Positions 8,091 through 17,405 of a stretch of 64,000 nucleotides of DNA are shown one piece after another. Numbering within the stretch: position 1 is the stretch's first letter; every line of letters starts with the position of its first letter. Both the position numbers and the translations under genes were made by a program. Origin of the DNA: Aurantibacter_A sp039941195 (GTDB taxonomy: Bacteria > Bacteroidota > Bacteroidia > Flavobacteriales > Flavobacteriaceae); NCBI RefSeq assembly GCF_039941195.1, contig NZ_JBDVFA010000098.1, forward strand, positions 62,001 to 126,000. Reading direction: 5' to 3'. The notes under the pieces are model-generated. The model searched no databases. It had not been told where the DNA came from and saw only the letters and a program-made list of their open reading frames with translations.

Positions 8091-8591
8091 ATGATTAGAC
8101 ATGCAAAGATATCGGATATTCCCGACATTCTTCACATTACAAAGGCTTGTGCCATTCATATGATAGAAAAAAGAATCTATCAATGGAATGTAGACTACCC
8201 ATCGCGTAGGCATTTTGAAAACGATATTAATCGTAAAGAACTTTATATATTATTAGTTGAAAAGATAATAATTGGAACGATAGTTTTGTCTTCTTTAATG
8301 GATGAAGAATATAAAAATGTAAAATGGCGCTCCAAAAACGACAATAATTTATATATACACAGGCTTGCGATACATCCAGATTTTCAAGGCAAAGGTTATG
8401 CGCAAATGCTTATGTCATTTGCTGAAAAATATGCCAAAGAAGAAGATTATAGTTCTATTAGACTAGATACTTTTAGTCAAAACAAACGAAATCAAAAATT
8501 CTACGAATCTAGAGGATATCAAAGATTAGATGATATATTTTTTCCGAAACAAAGCAAAGATCCTTTTCATTGTTATGAACTTTTGATATAA
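8091..8591 (+). CDS. GNAT family N-acetyltransferase
   Basis: 166 residues with a GNAT fold: an N-terminal alpha/beta segment, the acetyl-CoA loop LAIHPDFQGKGYAQMLM near residues 104-121 (R/Q-x-x-G-x-G/A form), and the closing SIRLDTFSQNKRNQKFYESRGYQ. It probably acetylates a small amine or a protein N-terminus; the substrate is unknown. It is the first gene of a + strand run (GNAT, MATE, enoyl-CoA hydratase, DUF4199, PHP lipoprotein) with gaps of 2-21 bases. Confidence 0.87.
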   Translation: MIRHAKISDIPDILHITKACAIHMIEKRIYQWNVDYPSRRHFENDINRKELYILLVEKIIIGTIVLSSLMDEEYKNVKWRSKNDNNLYIHRLAIHPDFQGKGYAQMLMSFAEKYAKEEDYSSIRLDTFSQNKRNQKFYESRGYQRLDDIFFPKQSKDPFHCYELLI

Positions 8592-8598
8592 GACTTAT

Positions 8599-9933
8599 TT
8601 GGCACAAACAATAAATTTTAAGAGTATTAATAAATTGGCAATACCGGCTACAATAGCTGGTATAGCTGAGCCTCTGCTCTCCATTACCGACACAGCTATC
8701 GTAGGTAACATTCCTGTTGATGGACTAGAATCTCTTGCAGCTGCAGGCATCGTAGGGTCTTTTTTATCGATGCTAATATGGGTTTTAGGTCAAACGCGAA
8801 GTGCTATTTCTGCAATTATTTCTCAATATTTAGGAGCTGGTAAACTACATAAAGTTAAAACCCTACCTGCCCAGGCAATATACTTGAATATTGGGTTGAG
8901 CATCCTTATTTTACTATCAACCATTTTTATTATAGAAGAAATTTTCATGTTTTTAAATGCTTCGGGGAAAATACTCAAATATTGCGTTTCATATTACGCC
9001 ATTCGTGTATGGGGATTTCCTTTAACGCTTTTTGTTTTTGCTGTAATGGGTATTTTTAGGGGGCTACAAAATACCTATTGGCCAATGTTAATCGCAATTG
9101 TTGGCGCCCTCTTAAATGTTGCTCTAGATTTAATTTTCGTTTATGGTATTGAAGGTTTATTAGAACCAATGTATCTCCAAGGCGCAGCATGGGCTAGTTT
9201 AATTTCGCAAGGAATTATGGCGATAATGGCATTTGTACTTTTAGTTACCAAAACGGATATTAGTCTAAAATTAAAACTACCACTACACCATGAGTTAGGA
9301 AGGTTAGTAATAATGAGTTTGAATTTATTTGTTCGCGCAATTGCATTAAATACTGCATTAATTTTAGCCGTCCGTGAAGCGACCGCCTTAGGCGATCGTT
9401 ATATTGGTGCTCATACAATAGCCATAAATATTTGGCTATTTTCTGCCTTTTTTATTGATGGTTTTGGAGCTGCAGGTAATATTATGGGCGGTCGCCTACT
9501 TGGTGCTAAAAATTACAATGGACTATGGCTCTTAGCTAAAAAGATTATGGGATATGGCTTTTTAGTTAGTATAGTTTTAGTAATTATAGCCTTTGCTTTT
9601 TATAGACCTATTGGAGCTCTTTTTTCTAATGACACTATTGTTCTAAACACATTTTACAGCATTTTTTTCATCGTTATTATATCATTACCTCTGAATACAT
9701 TGGCCTTTGTTTTTGACGGACTATTTAAAGGGTTAGGTGAAATGAAATATTTAAGAAATGTGTTATTATCAGCAACGTTCTTAGGTTTTGTTCCAATGCT
9801 TTATTTAGGAAAATCAATGAACTGGGGGCTAACCGGAATTTGGCTGTCTTTTGTTGTTTGGATGTCAATTCGCGGCATTTCATTAGTGGTTAAATTTAGA
9901 AGAAAATTTATGCCATTGCTACAAAACCACTAA
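8599..9933 (+). CDS. MATE family multidrug/cation antiporter (DinF-like)
   Basis: An inner-membrane antiporter of 444 residues with about 12 hydrophobic segments in two six-helix halves. The N-terminal helix IAGIAEPLLSITDTAIVGN and the downstream GAAGNIMGGRLLGAKN are typical of the DinF branch of MATE. The start is a TTG codon 7 bases after the GNAT stop; no in-frame ATG gives a full first helix. Such proteins export cationic drugs or metabolites using Na+ or H+; the cargo is not inferable. Confidence 0.92.
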   Translation: MAQTINFKSINKLAIPATIAGIAEPLLSITDTAIVGNIPVDGLESLAAAGIVGSFLSMLIWVLGQTRSAISAIISQYLGAGKLHKVKTLPAQAIYLNIGLSILILLSTIFIIEEIFMFLNASGKILKYCVSYYAIRVWGFPLTLFVFAVMGIFRGLQNTYWPMLIAIVGALLNVALDLIFVYGIEGLLEPMYLQGAAWASLISQGIMAIMAFVLLVTKTDISLKLKLPLHHELGRLVIMSLNLFVRAIALNTALILAVREATALGDRYIGAHTIAINIWLFSAFFIDGFGAAGNIMGGRLLGAKNYNGLWLLAKKIMGYGFLVSIVLVIIAFAFYRPIGALFSNDTIVLNTFYSIFFIVIISLPLNTLAFVFDGLFKGLGEMKYLRNVLLSATFLGFVPMLYLGKSMNWGLTGIWLSFVVWMSIRGISLVVKFRRKFMPLLQNH

Positions 9934-9954
9934 TTTTGAGAAAAACACAGCTAC

Positions 9955-10722
9955 ATGGCAACAAACCGACCGAATGGAAGTATTTATACCAAAATTGATA
10001 AAAACATAGCCACAATAGAATTTGGTCACCCTGCCAGTAATTCATTTGTTGCCGAAATGCTAGATCGTTTAACTGATGAATTTAATAAGTTAGCTTCCAA
10101 CACTTCCATTTCAATAATCGTTTTAAAATCTGAAGGAGAACGTGCCTTTTGCGGTGGTGCATCTTTCGATGAATTATTGGCTGTTTCAACTATTGAAGAA
10201 GGGCACATATTTTTCTCTGGCTTTGCAAATGTTATTAACGCAATGCGAAGTTGTAATAAAGTAATTGTTGGTAGAGTTCATGGAAAAACGGTTGGAGGTG
10301 GCGTTGGTTTGGCAGCAGCTTGTGATTATGTATTTGCAACTGTAAATGCTCCGATTCGTTTATCTGAACTCACAATTGGTATAGCTCCATTAGTTATTGA
10401 GCCTGCCGTTGAACGAAAAATAGGAGTCGCTGCAATTTCAGAAATGTCATTGGCACCAACAGCATGGAAAAATGCGTATTGGGCTCAAGAAAAAGGACTG
10501 TATTCGAAGGTTTTTGAAACAACTAACGAATTAGATGATGAGATGTACTTTTTTACTCAAAAATTAGCCTCGTACAATACTGAAGCTTTGGCTGAATGGC
10601 GTAAAATTCTATGGAAAAATACGGACCACTGGAGCACTTTGCTTTCAGAGAGAGCATCAATTACTGGGCGACTTGCCATATCAGAATTTACTAAAACAGC
10701 CTTGTCAAAATTTAAAAAGTAG
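9955..10722 (+). CDS. Enoyl-CoA hydratase/isomerase family protein
   Basis: A crotonase-fold enzyme of 255 residues. The two oxyanion-hole segments are present (AFCGGASFDEL around 60-70 and GKTVGGGVGLAAACDYVFA around 105-124). The position that usually carries the catalytic Glu is SELTIGIAP. The tail is shorter on acidic residues than true short-chain hydratases, so hydratase, isomerase or another CoA-thioester role is possible. The DUF4199 gene follows after 2 bases. Confidence 0.88.
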   Translation: MATNRPNGSIYTKIDKNIATIEFGHPASNSFVAEMLDRLTDEFNKLASNTSISIIVLKSEGERAFCGGASFDELLAVSTIEEGHIFFSGFANVINAMRSCNKVIVGRVHGKTVGGGVGLAAACDYVFATVNAPIRLSELTIGIAPLVIEPAVERKIGVAAISEMSLAPTAWKNAYWAQEKGLYSKVFETTNELDDEMYFFTQKLASYNTEALAEWRKILWKNTDHWSTLLSERASITGRLAISEFTKTALSKFKK

Positions 10723-10724
10723 TA

Positions 10725-11216
10725 ATGATCAACTATAAAATTGAAATTAAATGGGCTGTTAGATACTCTTTCATATTATTAATATGGATGTTCGTTGAAA
10801 AATCAATAGGACTACATGATGAGTTAATTGACAAGCATGCCATCTATACAAATTTGTTCGGCATAATAGCTATAATAGTTTATTTCTTCGCCATAAAAGA
10901 TAAAAAAGAACACTTTTTTAAAAACAAAATGACATGGAAAGAAGGTTTTGTTTCAGGCATTGTATTAAGTGTTGTTATTGCCTTATTAAGTCCAATTAAT
11001 CAATACATCATTAATACATACATAACTCCCGATTATTTTAAAAATGTTATTGCATATGTTGTTGAAAACAATCGGATGACCCCTGAAAATGCCGTTGGCT
11101 ATTTTAACCTTAAAAGTTATATGTTACAAAGCGCATTCGGCGCATTAGCTATGGGAGTATTTACAGCAGCAATAGTTGGATATTTTTTAAGATCTAAAGA
11201 CACTAAAACAAACTAA
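10725..11216 (+). CDS. DUF4199 membrane protein
   Basis: 163 residues with four predicted transmembrane segments (about 10-28, 42-60, 75-100, 135-155), basic ends and a central amphipathic loop around NPLN/SPINQYIINTY. The pattern matches the DUF4199 family, common in Bacteroidota and of unknown role. It starts 2 bases after the enoyl-CoA hydratase stop, so the two are probably translationally coupled. Confidence 0.75.
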   Translation: MINYKIEIKWAVRYSFILLIWMFVEKSIGLHDELIDKHAIYTNLFGIIAIIVYFFAIKDKKEHFFKNKMTWKEGFVSGIVLSVVIALLSPINQYIINTYITPDYFKNVIAYVVENNRMTPENAVGYFNLKSYMLQSAFGALAMGVFTAAIVGYFLRSKDTKTN

Positions 11217-11230
11217 AAAACTTAAAGGTT

Positions 11231-12439
11231 ATGAAGTCCGTACAAATTTTAATGCTCTTTTTATTCATCGTGGTATTTAGTTGTAAAGATCAAAATTCGA
11301 AAACTGAACAATCAAGTTCAAAAAAGTGGTATAAAGGCAATCTACATACCCATTCGTATTGGAGTGATGGTGATGAATTTCCTGAGGTAATCTTAGACTG
11401 GTATAAGGAAAGAGACTATAATTTTATGGCACTTTCTGATCACAATACAATTGCAAATGGAGAAAAATGGATTACTATTAAAAACGATTCCATGTACCAA
11501 ACTGCCTTTAAAAACTATTTAAAAAAATATGGGGAAGAATGGGTAGACTATAAGATTGATTCGAATAGGACTAAAGTTAAATTAAAGACATACGATGAGT
11601 ATCGAAACCTAACTGAAGAAACCGGCGAGTTTTTAGTGATTAAATCAGAAGAAATTACCGATAAATTTGAGGACAAACACATTCATATGAATGCGACAAA
11701 CATCCAAAACCTAATTGATCCAATAGGAGGAACAAGTGTTCTGAATGTTTTACAAAATAATATTAATCAAGTTCTTGAACAAAGAGAAAAAACAGGAGTG
11801 CCAATTATGCCTCATGTTAATCATCCAAATTTTTTCTATAGTGTAAGTCTTAATGATATGATTCAGCTCAAAGGTGAACGTTTTTTTGAAGTTTACAATG
11901 GACATCCAATGGTGCACAATATGGGTGATTCAGTCAATGTATCAACTGAAGAAATGTGGGATTTAATCAATATATCTTATTTAGAAAGCAACAAACCTCT
12001 AATGTATGGTCTCGCTACTGACGATTCGCACAGTTATCATCAAAAAGGAACAAAATGGAGTAATGCTGGCCGAGGTTGGGTTATGGTACAAGCCGATACT
12101 TTATCTGCCAATGCGTTGATAAATTCCTTGGAAAATGGAGATTTTTATGCCACAACTGGTGTGAATTTAGATGCTATAGAAGTAAAAAATGGAACCTATT
12201 CTGTTAGTGTTTTGGACGAACCAGGAATATTCTATAAAATTACTTTCCTAGGTAGTAAGAAAGAAAATACAAATCCTGTAGAATTCAAAACCGTTGAAGG
12301 AACTTCAGCAAGCTTCAAATTAACTGATGATATCTTGTTTGTTCGGTGCAAAATAACTTCCACAAAACTTCAAGATAATCCGATTGAAGAATTATTATAT
12401 GAAATGGCTTGGACACAACCGGTTACTGTAACTGAATAA
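11231..12439 (+). CDS. PHP-domain metallohydrolase, lipoprotein
   Basis: 402 residues beginning with a lipoprotein signal (lipobox VVFSC, Cys at ~18), so it is anchored in a membrane on the periplasmic or outer side. The PHP signature is clear: GNLHTHSYWSDGDEFPE, then LSDHNTIANGEKW, later KSEEITDKF, MPHVNHPNF and GLATDDSH, together giving the His/Asp metal ligands. PHP enzymes hydrolyse phosphoesters; this type is usually annotated as a histidinol-phosphatase-like hydrolase but is unlikely to act in histidine synthesis because it is exported. It is the last gene of the run, convergent with the ceramidase-like gene. Confidence 0.88.
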   Translation: MKSVQILMLFLFIVVFSCKDQNSKTEQSSSKKWYKGNLHTHSYWSDGDEFPEVILDWYKERDYNFMALSDHNTIANGEKWITIKNDSMYQTAFKNYLKKYGEEWVDYKIDSNRTKVKLKTYDEYRNLTEETGEFLVIKSEEITDKFEDKHIHMNATNIQNLIDPIGGTSVLNVLQNNINQVLEQREKTGVPIMPHVNHPNFFYSVSLNDMIQLKGERFFEVYNGHPMVHNMGDSVNVSTEEMWDLINISYLESNKPLMYGLATDDSHSYHQKGTKWSNAGRGWVMVQADTLSANALINSLENGDFYATTGVNLDAIEVKNGTYSVSVLDEPGIFYKITFLGSKKENTNPVEFKTVEGTSASFKLTDDILFVRCKITSTKLQDNPIEELLYEMAWTQPVTVTE

Positions 12440-12470
12440 ATTAGTTTGTTATGTAATACATAGCTAATTT
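12438..12470. terminator. Possible bidirectional terminator between convergent genes
   Basis: AAATTAG ... CTAATTT with an inner palindrome TATGTA-A-TACATA. It is A+T-rich and overlaps the stop codon of the PHP gene, so it is a weak candidate. Confidence 0.35.
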
Positions 12471-12484
12471 AAAACAATCTCGTA

Positions 12485-13945
12485 TTATTTATCGAATAAT
12501 GAATTCAGTTGTTTAACAGCAGATTCAGCCAATTTTTCTCCAGCACCAATGTCATATGTGGTCGTTCCAGGTGTTGTTTCATAGCCCGTAATCATAGGTT
12601 TAAATCCTTTTGGACCTTGAGTAAAAGAAATTTCAGTTGGAAAATAATTATAATCTCCATTAGTAAGACCGACTACTAAAGTATTTTTAAAGGGTGAATT
12701 TGCTTTTATATACACTCCAAATTCATTGAAAATTTCACCGGGCAGGCCTACAATTGCAACATCTCCTATCTGCACGACCATAACTTCCAACAAATCAACT
12801 TCATTTTGCACCTTGTGCATATCAGCCCACCACTTTGCATATAATTCCTCAGGTATTCCGTCTGGTTGTAAAGCTGGCATACCCTCTTTTTCTACTCTTT
12901 TTAATACTGTATTTGCCCATTGAAACTGTTCATCAGTTATAGTCATTTTTTTGATTGAAACTTCTTCTCTCGAAATTTCTACCACACCTGAACCTGATGC
13001 AGGTTCCGATTTATTCATAGCCTCTAATGCCGCTACGCCTAAAAGATATCCTATCCGTTGACACTCTTGAAAAGTGTCCAAAAAACCAACTTTATGGTCA
13101 ACTTGAGTTACGTTTCCAGAAGGAGCGTTTAAAAATAGTACACCAAAATCTTCGCCCTTTACTTTCTGAACTGACTCGGTTAAATATCCAGGATAATCTG
13201 CAGTATACAACCAATTATTTCCTGTTAGTGTAGTGGGGTGACAACCAAAATTCACCATTGTTCCCGTTATTTTTCCGCTTTGTTGTACACTTACCGTAAT
13301 CAATTCGGGATCTTTTCCACCTAAAGATTTCTCTATAAAGCCAGGTTCAAATTTTTCCCAAACCATATGTGTAGTCCCATCAGTAGCTTTTAATCTTCTA
13401 TTATGTGAAACTCTATCTTCTTGAGCACGTCCAACCAATAGTTCAGCTGGTTCTAGATTCTTATTTGCCTCAACAATTGCACTCGCTGCTTTCTGCAAAT
13501 AATCTTTTGCTTCAGGAGCTTCTATATGAGATTTTGGGCCGCTATGAGTATGGGTAGCATGAATAAAAATATCTTCAGCTTTTATATCAGAAACTGATTG
13601 AACATACTCTCGCATCATATCAATAGACGCCACAGGTATATTGCAAATATCAACAGATAAGATTGCTGTTTTTATTCCATTACTACCCTGTGCAACCATT
13701 GCCTTACCGTATAAAGAATCATGAATACCACGTGATGCATAGTCATCTCCACGATAATTACCAACTAAATCGAGACCAATTCTTGGTGTGTAATTCACTT
13801 CGGCATATCCTATTTTGAGTCCGGAACTCTCTTGATCATTCACAGTTTCATTTTTTTTACAAGACTGAAATATTAAGGCGAGCGCTAATATTAAAAATAC
13901 TGTTCCGCAATAACTAATATAATTTTTACATAAGTTTATTTTCAT
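12485..13945 (-). CDS. Neutral ceramidase-like hydrolase, lipoprotein
   Basis: Neutral ceramidases are zinc amidases that split N-acyl bonds of ceramides. I chose the ATG at 13945 (486 aa): it overlaps the dipeptidase stop as ATGA and is followed at once by a lipoprotein signal with lipobox IFQSC. Zinc-ligand motifs HATHTHSGP and FGCHPTTL are present, as is a nucleophile-like segment NAPSGNVTQ at the place of the GDVSPN motif of bacterial ceramidases. It lacks the long C-terminal domain of the classical enzyme. It is the last gene of a six-gene operon; the substrate may be any N-acyl amine. Confidence 0.85.
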   Translation of the reverse strand: MKINLCKNYISYCGTVFLILALALIFQSCKKNETVNDQESSGLKIGYAEVNYTPRIGLDLVGNYRGDDYASRGIHDSLYGKAMVAQGSNGIKTAILSVDICNIPVASIDMMREYVQSVSDIKAEDIFIHATHTHSGPKSHIEAPEAKDYLQKAASAIVEANKNLEPAELLVGRAQEDRVSHNRRLKATDGTTHMVWEKFEPGFIEKSLGGKDPELITVSVQQSGKITGTMVNFGCHPTTLTGNNWLYTADYPGYLTESVQKVKGEDFGVLFLNAPSGNVTQVDHKVGFLDTFQECQRIGYLLGVAALEAMNKSEPASGSGVVEISREEVSIKKMTITDEQFQWANTVLKRVEKEGMPALQPDGIPEELYAKWWADMHKVQNEVDLLEVMVVQIGDVAIVGLPGEIFNEFGVYIKANSPFKNTLVVGLTNGDYNYFPTEISFTQGPKGFKPMITGYETTPGTTTYDIGAGEKLAESAVKQLNSLFDK

Positions 13946-15060
13946 GATAGTATGCGATTTAAAGTTCGTAACCAATTTCCAAAAAAGATATTATCTCTAT
14001 CTTTTTTAGTGTATCCTCGTTTTCCTAGAATAGCATCGAATTTCTGTAAATCTGCTATTGTATTAATATCATATGGTGTTTGTTCAAGCCCAAAAAGCCC
14101 ATCTAAATCACTACCAAATCCAATATGATTACTATTACCAGCCATCTGACAGATATGATCAAAATGGTCAACCAAAAGTTCCATATGTATGTTGCATTCT
14201 TTAGGGTTGTCTTTACCTAATTTGAAATCAGGATAAAGCATCCAAGTGTCCAACGCACCACCGAGCATACCATCCCTTTCTATAATACATTTTATCTGAT
14301 CATCTGAGAATTGACGTTCTCCGGGAACGATACTTCTACAATTTTGATGACTTGCAATTACTGTACCTTGAAAAATATCCAAGGCTTCAAAAAAACCTTT
14401 ATCAGTAAGATGGGTCAAATCTAACTGCATAGGCAACTGATTCATTTCTTTCAATAATTCCTTTCCAATAGCCGTAAGACCGCTACCATCAGAATGCGTT
14501 CCTGCTGCATATCTTCCAGGACCGAAATGAGAAATACCAATAGAACGAAGCCCCTGCTCATGAAAAGTATGTAAATAATCTAAATTAACTATTGAATCAG
14601 CCCCTTCTAGTGCTAGAATATAGCCTACAGGTTTTTTTTGAAGACCATCAGTACTTTCCGTCCACATTGTAAAATGAGATGCTAATCCTTCTTTGGTTGT
14701 TATTTGTACCATTTCTCCCAATGCTTCCATTTCGTGATACCATGCCAATTGACATTGCGCATGAGCGAATGCTTGTTGAGGCGAATGCCAACCAGGAAGA
14801 GCCATAGTATGTAACGGACTACCATTTTCAGAATACCGCGAAATCATTGTAGCTAAAACCAGTCCAAGATTTCCTTCACGCAGTTCAGGAAGAGAAACCG
14901 TTCCATTACCGCGATCTTGATAATCTTTCCATCCTAATTCACTTTCCTTATCCCTAATTTCTTGTACCGATTTAGTTAAATCACGGTTCATGGTCATGGC
15001 ATTAGTAGCCAAATCTAAATGGGCATCTATAATAAAAGGCACGCTTGAAGAATCTTTCAT
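13942..15060 (-). CDS. Membrane dipeptidase family protein (peptidase M19)
   Basis: A zinc dipeptidase of 372 residues in the renal-dipeptidase family, which tolerates D-residues at the C-terminal position. Metal-site motifs: FIIDAHLDLATN (HxD), ALEGADSI (bridging Glu), LDLTHL, IASHQNCR and GFGSDLDGL. There is no signal peptide, so it acts in the cytoplasm. ATGA overlaps on both sides couple it to the hydroxyacyl-CoA dehydrogenase upstream and the ceramidase-like gene downstream. Confidence 0.9.
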   Translation of the reverse strand: MKDSSSVPFIIDAHLDLATNAMTMNRDLTKSVQEIRDKESELGWKDYQDRGNGTVSLPELREGNLGLVLATMISRYSENGSPLHTMALPGWHSPQQAFAHAQCQLAWYHEMEALGEMVQITTKEGLASHFTMWTESTDGLQKKPVGYILALEGADSIVNLDYLHTFHEQGLRSIGISHFGPGRYAAGTHSDGSGLTAIGKELLKEMNQLPMQLDLTHLTDKGFFEALDIFQGTVIASHQNCRSIVPGERQFSDDQIKCIIERDGMLGGALDTWMLYPDFKLGKDNPKECNIHMELLVDHFDHICQMAGNSNHIGFGSDLDGLFGLEQTPYDINTIADLQKFDAILGKRGYTKKDRDNIFFGNWLRTLNRILS

Positions 15061-16043
15061 TCTGTAATTTTTGTTGAGGATATATTAGCTATAGTCTCGT
15101 TATAACTTGAGGTTAATCGATGAATATCAAATGAGAATTTTTCAAATGTTTCTTCCCATTTTTTTGCTTCTTCTGGCGTATAATCATAAAATCCTTTACC
15201 ATTAAAAACGCCATTTCCATCTGCTTTTGCAATGTCATCTATAAGCTTGGGTACAGTTTTTTGATTACTTAATTCTGGAAACAAATCCTTCATAACCGCA
15301 TGGTAAGCTTGTAATCCCGTTAAATCCATATAACGAAAAAGACCACAAAAAGCCATCCAATGACCACCGTCATTTTTACATGCACGATCAACATCTTCAA
15401 CGGTTGCATAACCGTTTTCTACTAAATGAAAAGCTTCACGATACATGGCATACATAATTCTATTAGTAATAAAACCCCGTATATCTTTCCGTACAAGAGT
15501 GGGTTCCTTACCCCATTCTTTTGCAATAGTATGTAGCTGTTCTCCAATTTCAATTGGACTTTTTTCACCACATACAATCTCTAAAAAAGGTGATGTATAA
15601 GAAGGTTCAGCCCAATGCATTCCAAAAAAACGTTCTGGAACTTTAAAATGATTTTGCAACATACTTATGGGCATTGCTGAAGTGTTTGAAGTAATGATAA
15701 CCTCATCGGATACACAAGACTCTATTTTTTTAAATACATCTTGTTTTATTGCCAAGTTTTCAAAAACACATTCCATTACTAACCAACATTTTTTTAAAAG
15801 GCTATAATCCGATGTAAAAGTGATATTTGCTAATAGTTCATCAGGTTTTTCAACAGTAAGACCTTGAGCATAACACTCCTCCAAGGAATGTCGGATACGA
15901 TTCGGTGCCGATTTGTCTATCTCAGAGACTATTGGCGAAACAGCAACAACTTTTTGTCCATTTAATAATAATGCTGCCGCAATACTGCTACCCATTAAAC
16001 CAAGACCAACTATTCCGAGAGTTTCGTTATTTATCAGTTTCAT
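15057..16043 (-). CDS. 3-hydroxyacyl-CoA dehydrogenase family oxidoreductase
   Basis: An NAD-dependent dehydrogenase of 328 residues from the ATG at 16043; an upstream TTG at 16064 would add 7 residues. The Rossmann motif GIVGLGLMGSSIAAALLLNG opens the protein, followed by ITSNTSAMPIS and the catalytic FFGMHWAEPSY with His. A C-terminal domain contains IRGFITNRIMYAMYREAF. Short stand-alone members act on 3-hydroxyacyl-CoAs, but also on gulonate, carnitine or other hydroxyacids, so the substrate here is open. It is the fourth gene of the RidA operon. Confidence 0.86.
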   Translation of the reverse strand: MKLINNETLGIVGLGLMGSSIAAALLLNGQKVVAVSPIVSEIDKSAPNRIRHSLEECYAQGLTVEKPDELLANITFTSDYSLLKKCWLVMECVFENLAIKQDVFKKIESCVSDEVIITSNTSAMPISMLQNHFKVPERFFGMHWAEPSYTSPFLEIVCGEKSPIEIGEQLHTIAKEWGKEPTLVRKDIRGFITNRIMYAMYREAFHLVENGYATVEDVDRACKNDGGHWMAFCGLFRYMDLTGLQAYHAVMKDLFPELSNQKTVPKLIDDIAKADGNGVFNGKGFYDYTPEEAKKWEETFEKFSFDIHRLTSSYNETIANISSTKITE

Positions 16044-16087
16044 AGGTTTATAAGTTTTTCCCAATTCTTCATATTATTATATATTCT

Positions 16088-17404
16088 TTACTTCAGTTCT
16101 AAGAGGGTTTCTTTTGCCATCGCTATTGCAAAATCTATATGTTCTTCTTCATGCACGGCACTTATATACCAAAGACCTCTTCCTATTATTCGAACACCCC
16201 TTTGTTGCATCCCTTGGATAAACATCTTCGATTTAGGTTGTTCATAAGCAATAATACCTCTAAAATCTTTTATGCTATCTACATTTGCGAAGCCAGAATG
16301 AAACATTGGCCCCAAACCTTGTACTAATAAATTTTGCCCAGTTTCTTTTGCTACTTTTCGCAATCCATTCATTAATCGATGGCCCAAAGCAAAAATTCGC
16401 TTATGAGTACCATCTTCTTCTAAAACTTCAATGGTTCCCAGAGCCGCTGCTATTAATGCACAAGCTGAATTCATTGTTCCTGCATGAATTACTTTACCTT
16501 CCGCTATTAATTGCATCCATTCTTTTTTTCCTACTATGGCAGAAATTGGATATCCACTTGCCAGAGCTTTTGCAAAAACGGAAAGATCAGGAGTTATATT
16601 AAAGTACTTTTGAGCTCCTCCTAACCCAGTTCGAAAACCAGTGATTACTTCATCAAAAATTAAAGCTGAATTATATTTTGTACAGATTTCTCTTAAGCCT
16701 TTTAAAAACCCTTCTTCGGGTAAAATGCAGCCGCTATTACACATTATTGGTTCTGTTATTATAGCCGCTATATCCTTATAATTTTCATTCATGATTTTTG
16801 CAACGAGTTCTAAATCGTTCCATGGTAGAACTATAAATTCTTGTTCAATATTATTAGCAATTCCACTGGTCCAAGGTAGCGAATTCGGATTTTCTCTAGT
16901 TCCCATTTTTTCTTCATCCAAGGTCAATCCCCATGAAACATTATCTAACCATCCGTGATAATGACCTTCAAAGCGAATAAACTTATTACGACCTGTTTTT
17001 GCCCTTGCAACGCGTAGTGCTGTCTGTATTGCCGTTGAACCATCCAAACAAAACCGCATCAAATCTGCAGAAGGAATATATTTATTTAGCTTCTCAGCTA
17101 ACTCAATTTCTAATATATGCTGTCCAGCAAATAATTGCCCTTTTTCAGAATACTCTTGTACACGTTTCAAAACATGTGGATGTGAATGTCCAACAATCAT
17201 AGGACCTTGACTTAATGTAAAATCGAGATATTTATTCCCATCAACGTCATACGTATAAACGCCTTCTGCATGGTCGTAAAACAAGGCATGAGGATGATTA
17301 AATTTTCGAAATTCAGATGAAACACCACCAGCCAAAACCTTCTTAGAACGCTCTAATAAAACAGCCGATTTGCTATGATCTAATTGCATTTTTATATCCT
17401 GCAT
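16088..17404 (-). CDS. Class III PLP aminotransferase (glutamate-1-semialdehyde aminomutase-like)
   Basis: 438 residues of the fold-type I class III family. It shows RFCLDGSTAIQTALRVARA (phosphate-binding part), LIFDEVITGFR (Asp to the pyridine nitrogen) and the PLP lysine in VFAKALASGYP. A housekeeping hemL usually lies in a haem locus; here the gene sits one base after the DSD1-like gene in a catabolic operon, so it more likely moves an amino group from an operon intermediate. The donor or acceptor is unknown. Confidence 0.88.
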   Translation of the reverse strand: MQDIKMQLDHSKSAVLLERSKKVLAGGVSSEFRKFNHPHALFYDHAEGVYTYDVDGNKYLDFTLSQGPMIVGHSHPHVLKRVQEYSEKGQLFAGQHILEIELAEKLNKYIPSADLMRFCLDGSTAIQTALRVARAKTGRNKFIRFEGHYHGWLDNVSWGLTLDEEKMGTRENPNSLPWTSGIANNIEQEFIVLPWNDLELVAKIMNENYKDIAAIITEPIMCNSGCILPEEGFLKGLREICTKYNSALIFDEVITGFRTGLGGAQKYFNITPDLSVFAKALASGYPISAIVGKKEWMQLIAEGKVIHAGTMNSACALIAAALGTIEVLEEDGTHKRIFALGHRLMNGLRKVAKETGQNLLVQGLGPMFHSGFANVDSIKDFRGIIAYEQPKSKMFIQGMQQRGVRIIGRGLWYISAVHEEEHIDFAIAMAKETLLELK

Positions 17405-17405
17405 G

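Noticed and set aside
16088..17404. Housekeeping glutamate-1-semialdehyde aminomutase (hemL)
   Set aside because: Sequence is similar, but the gene lies inside a catabolic operon with one-base spacing to a D-amino-acid enzyme, and no haem gene is nearby.
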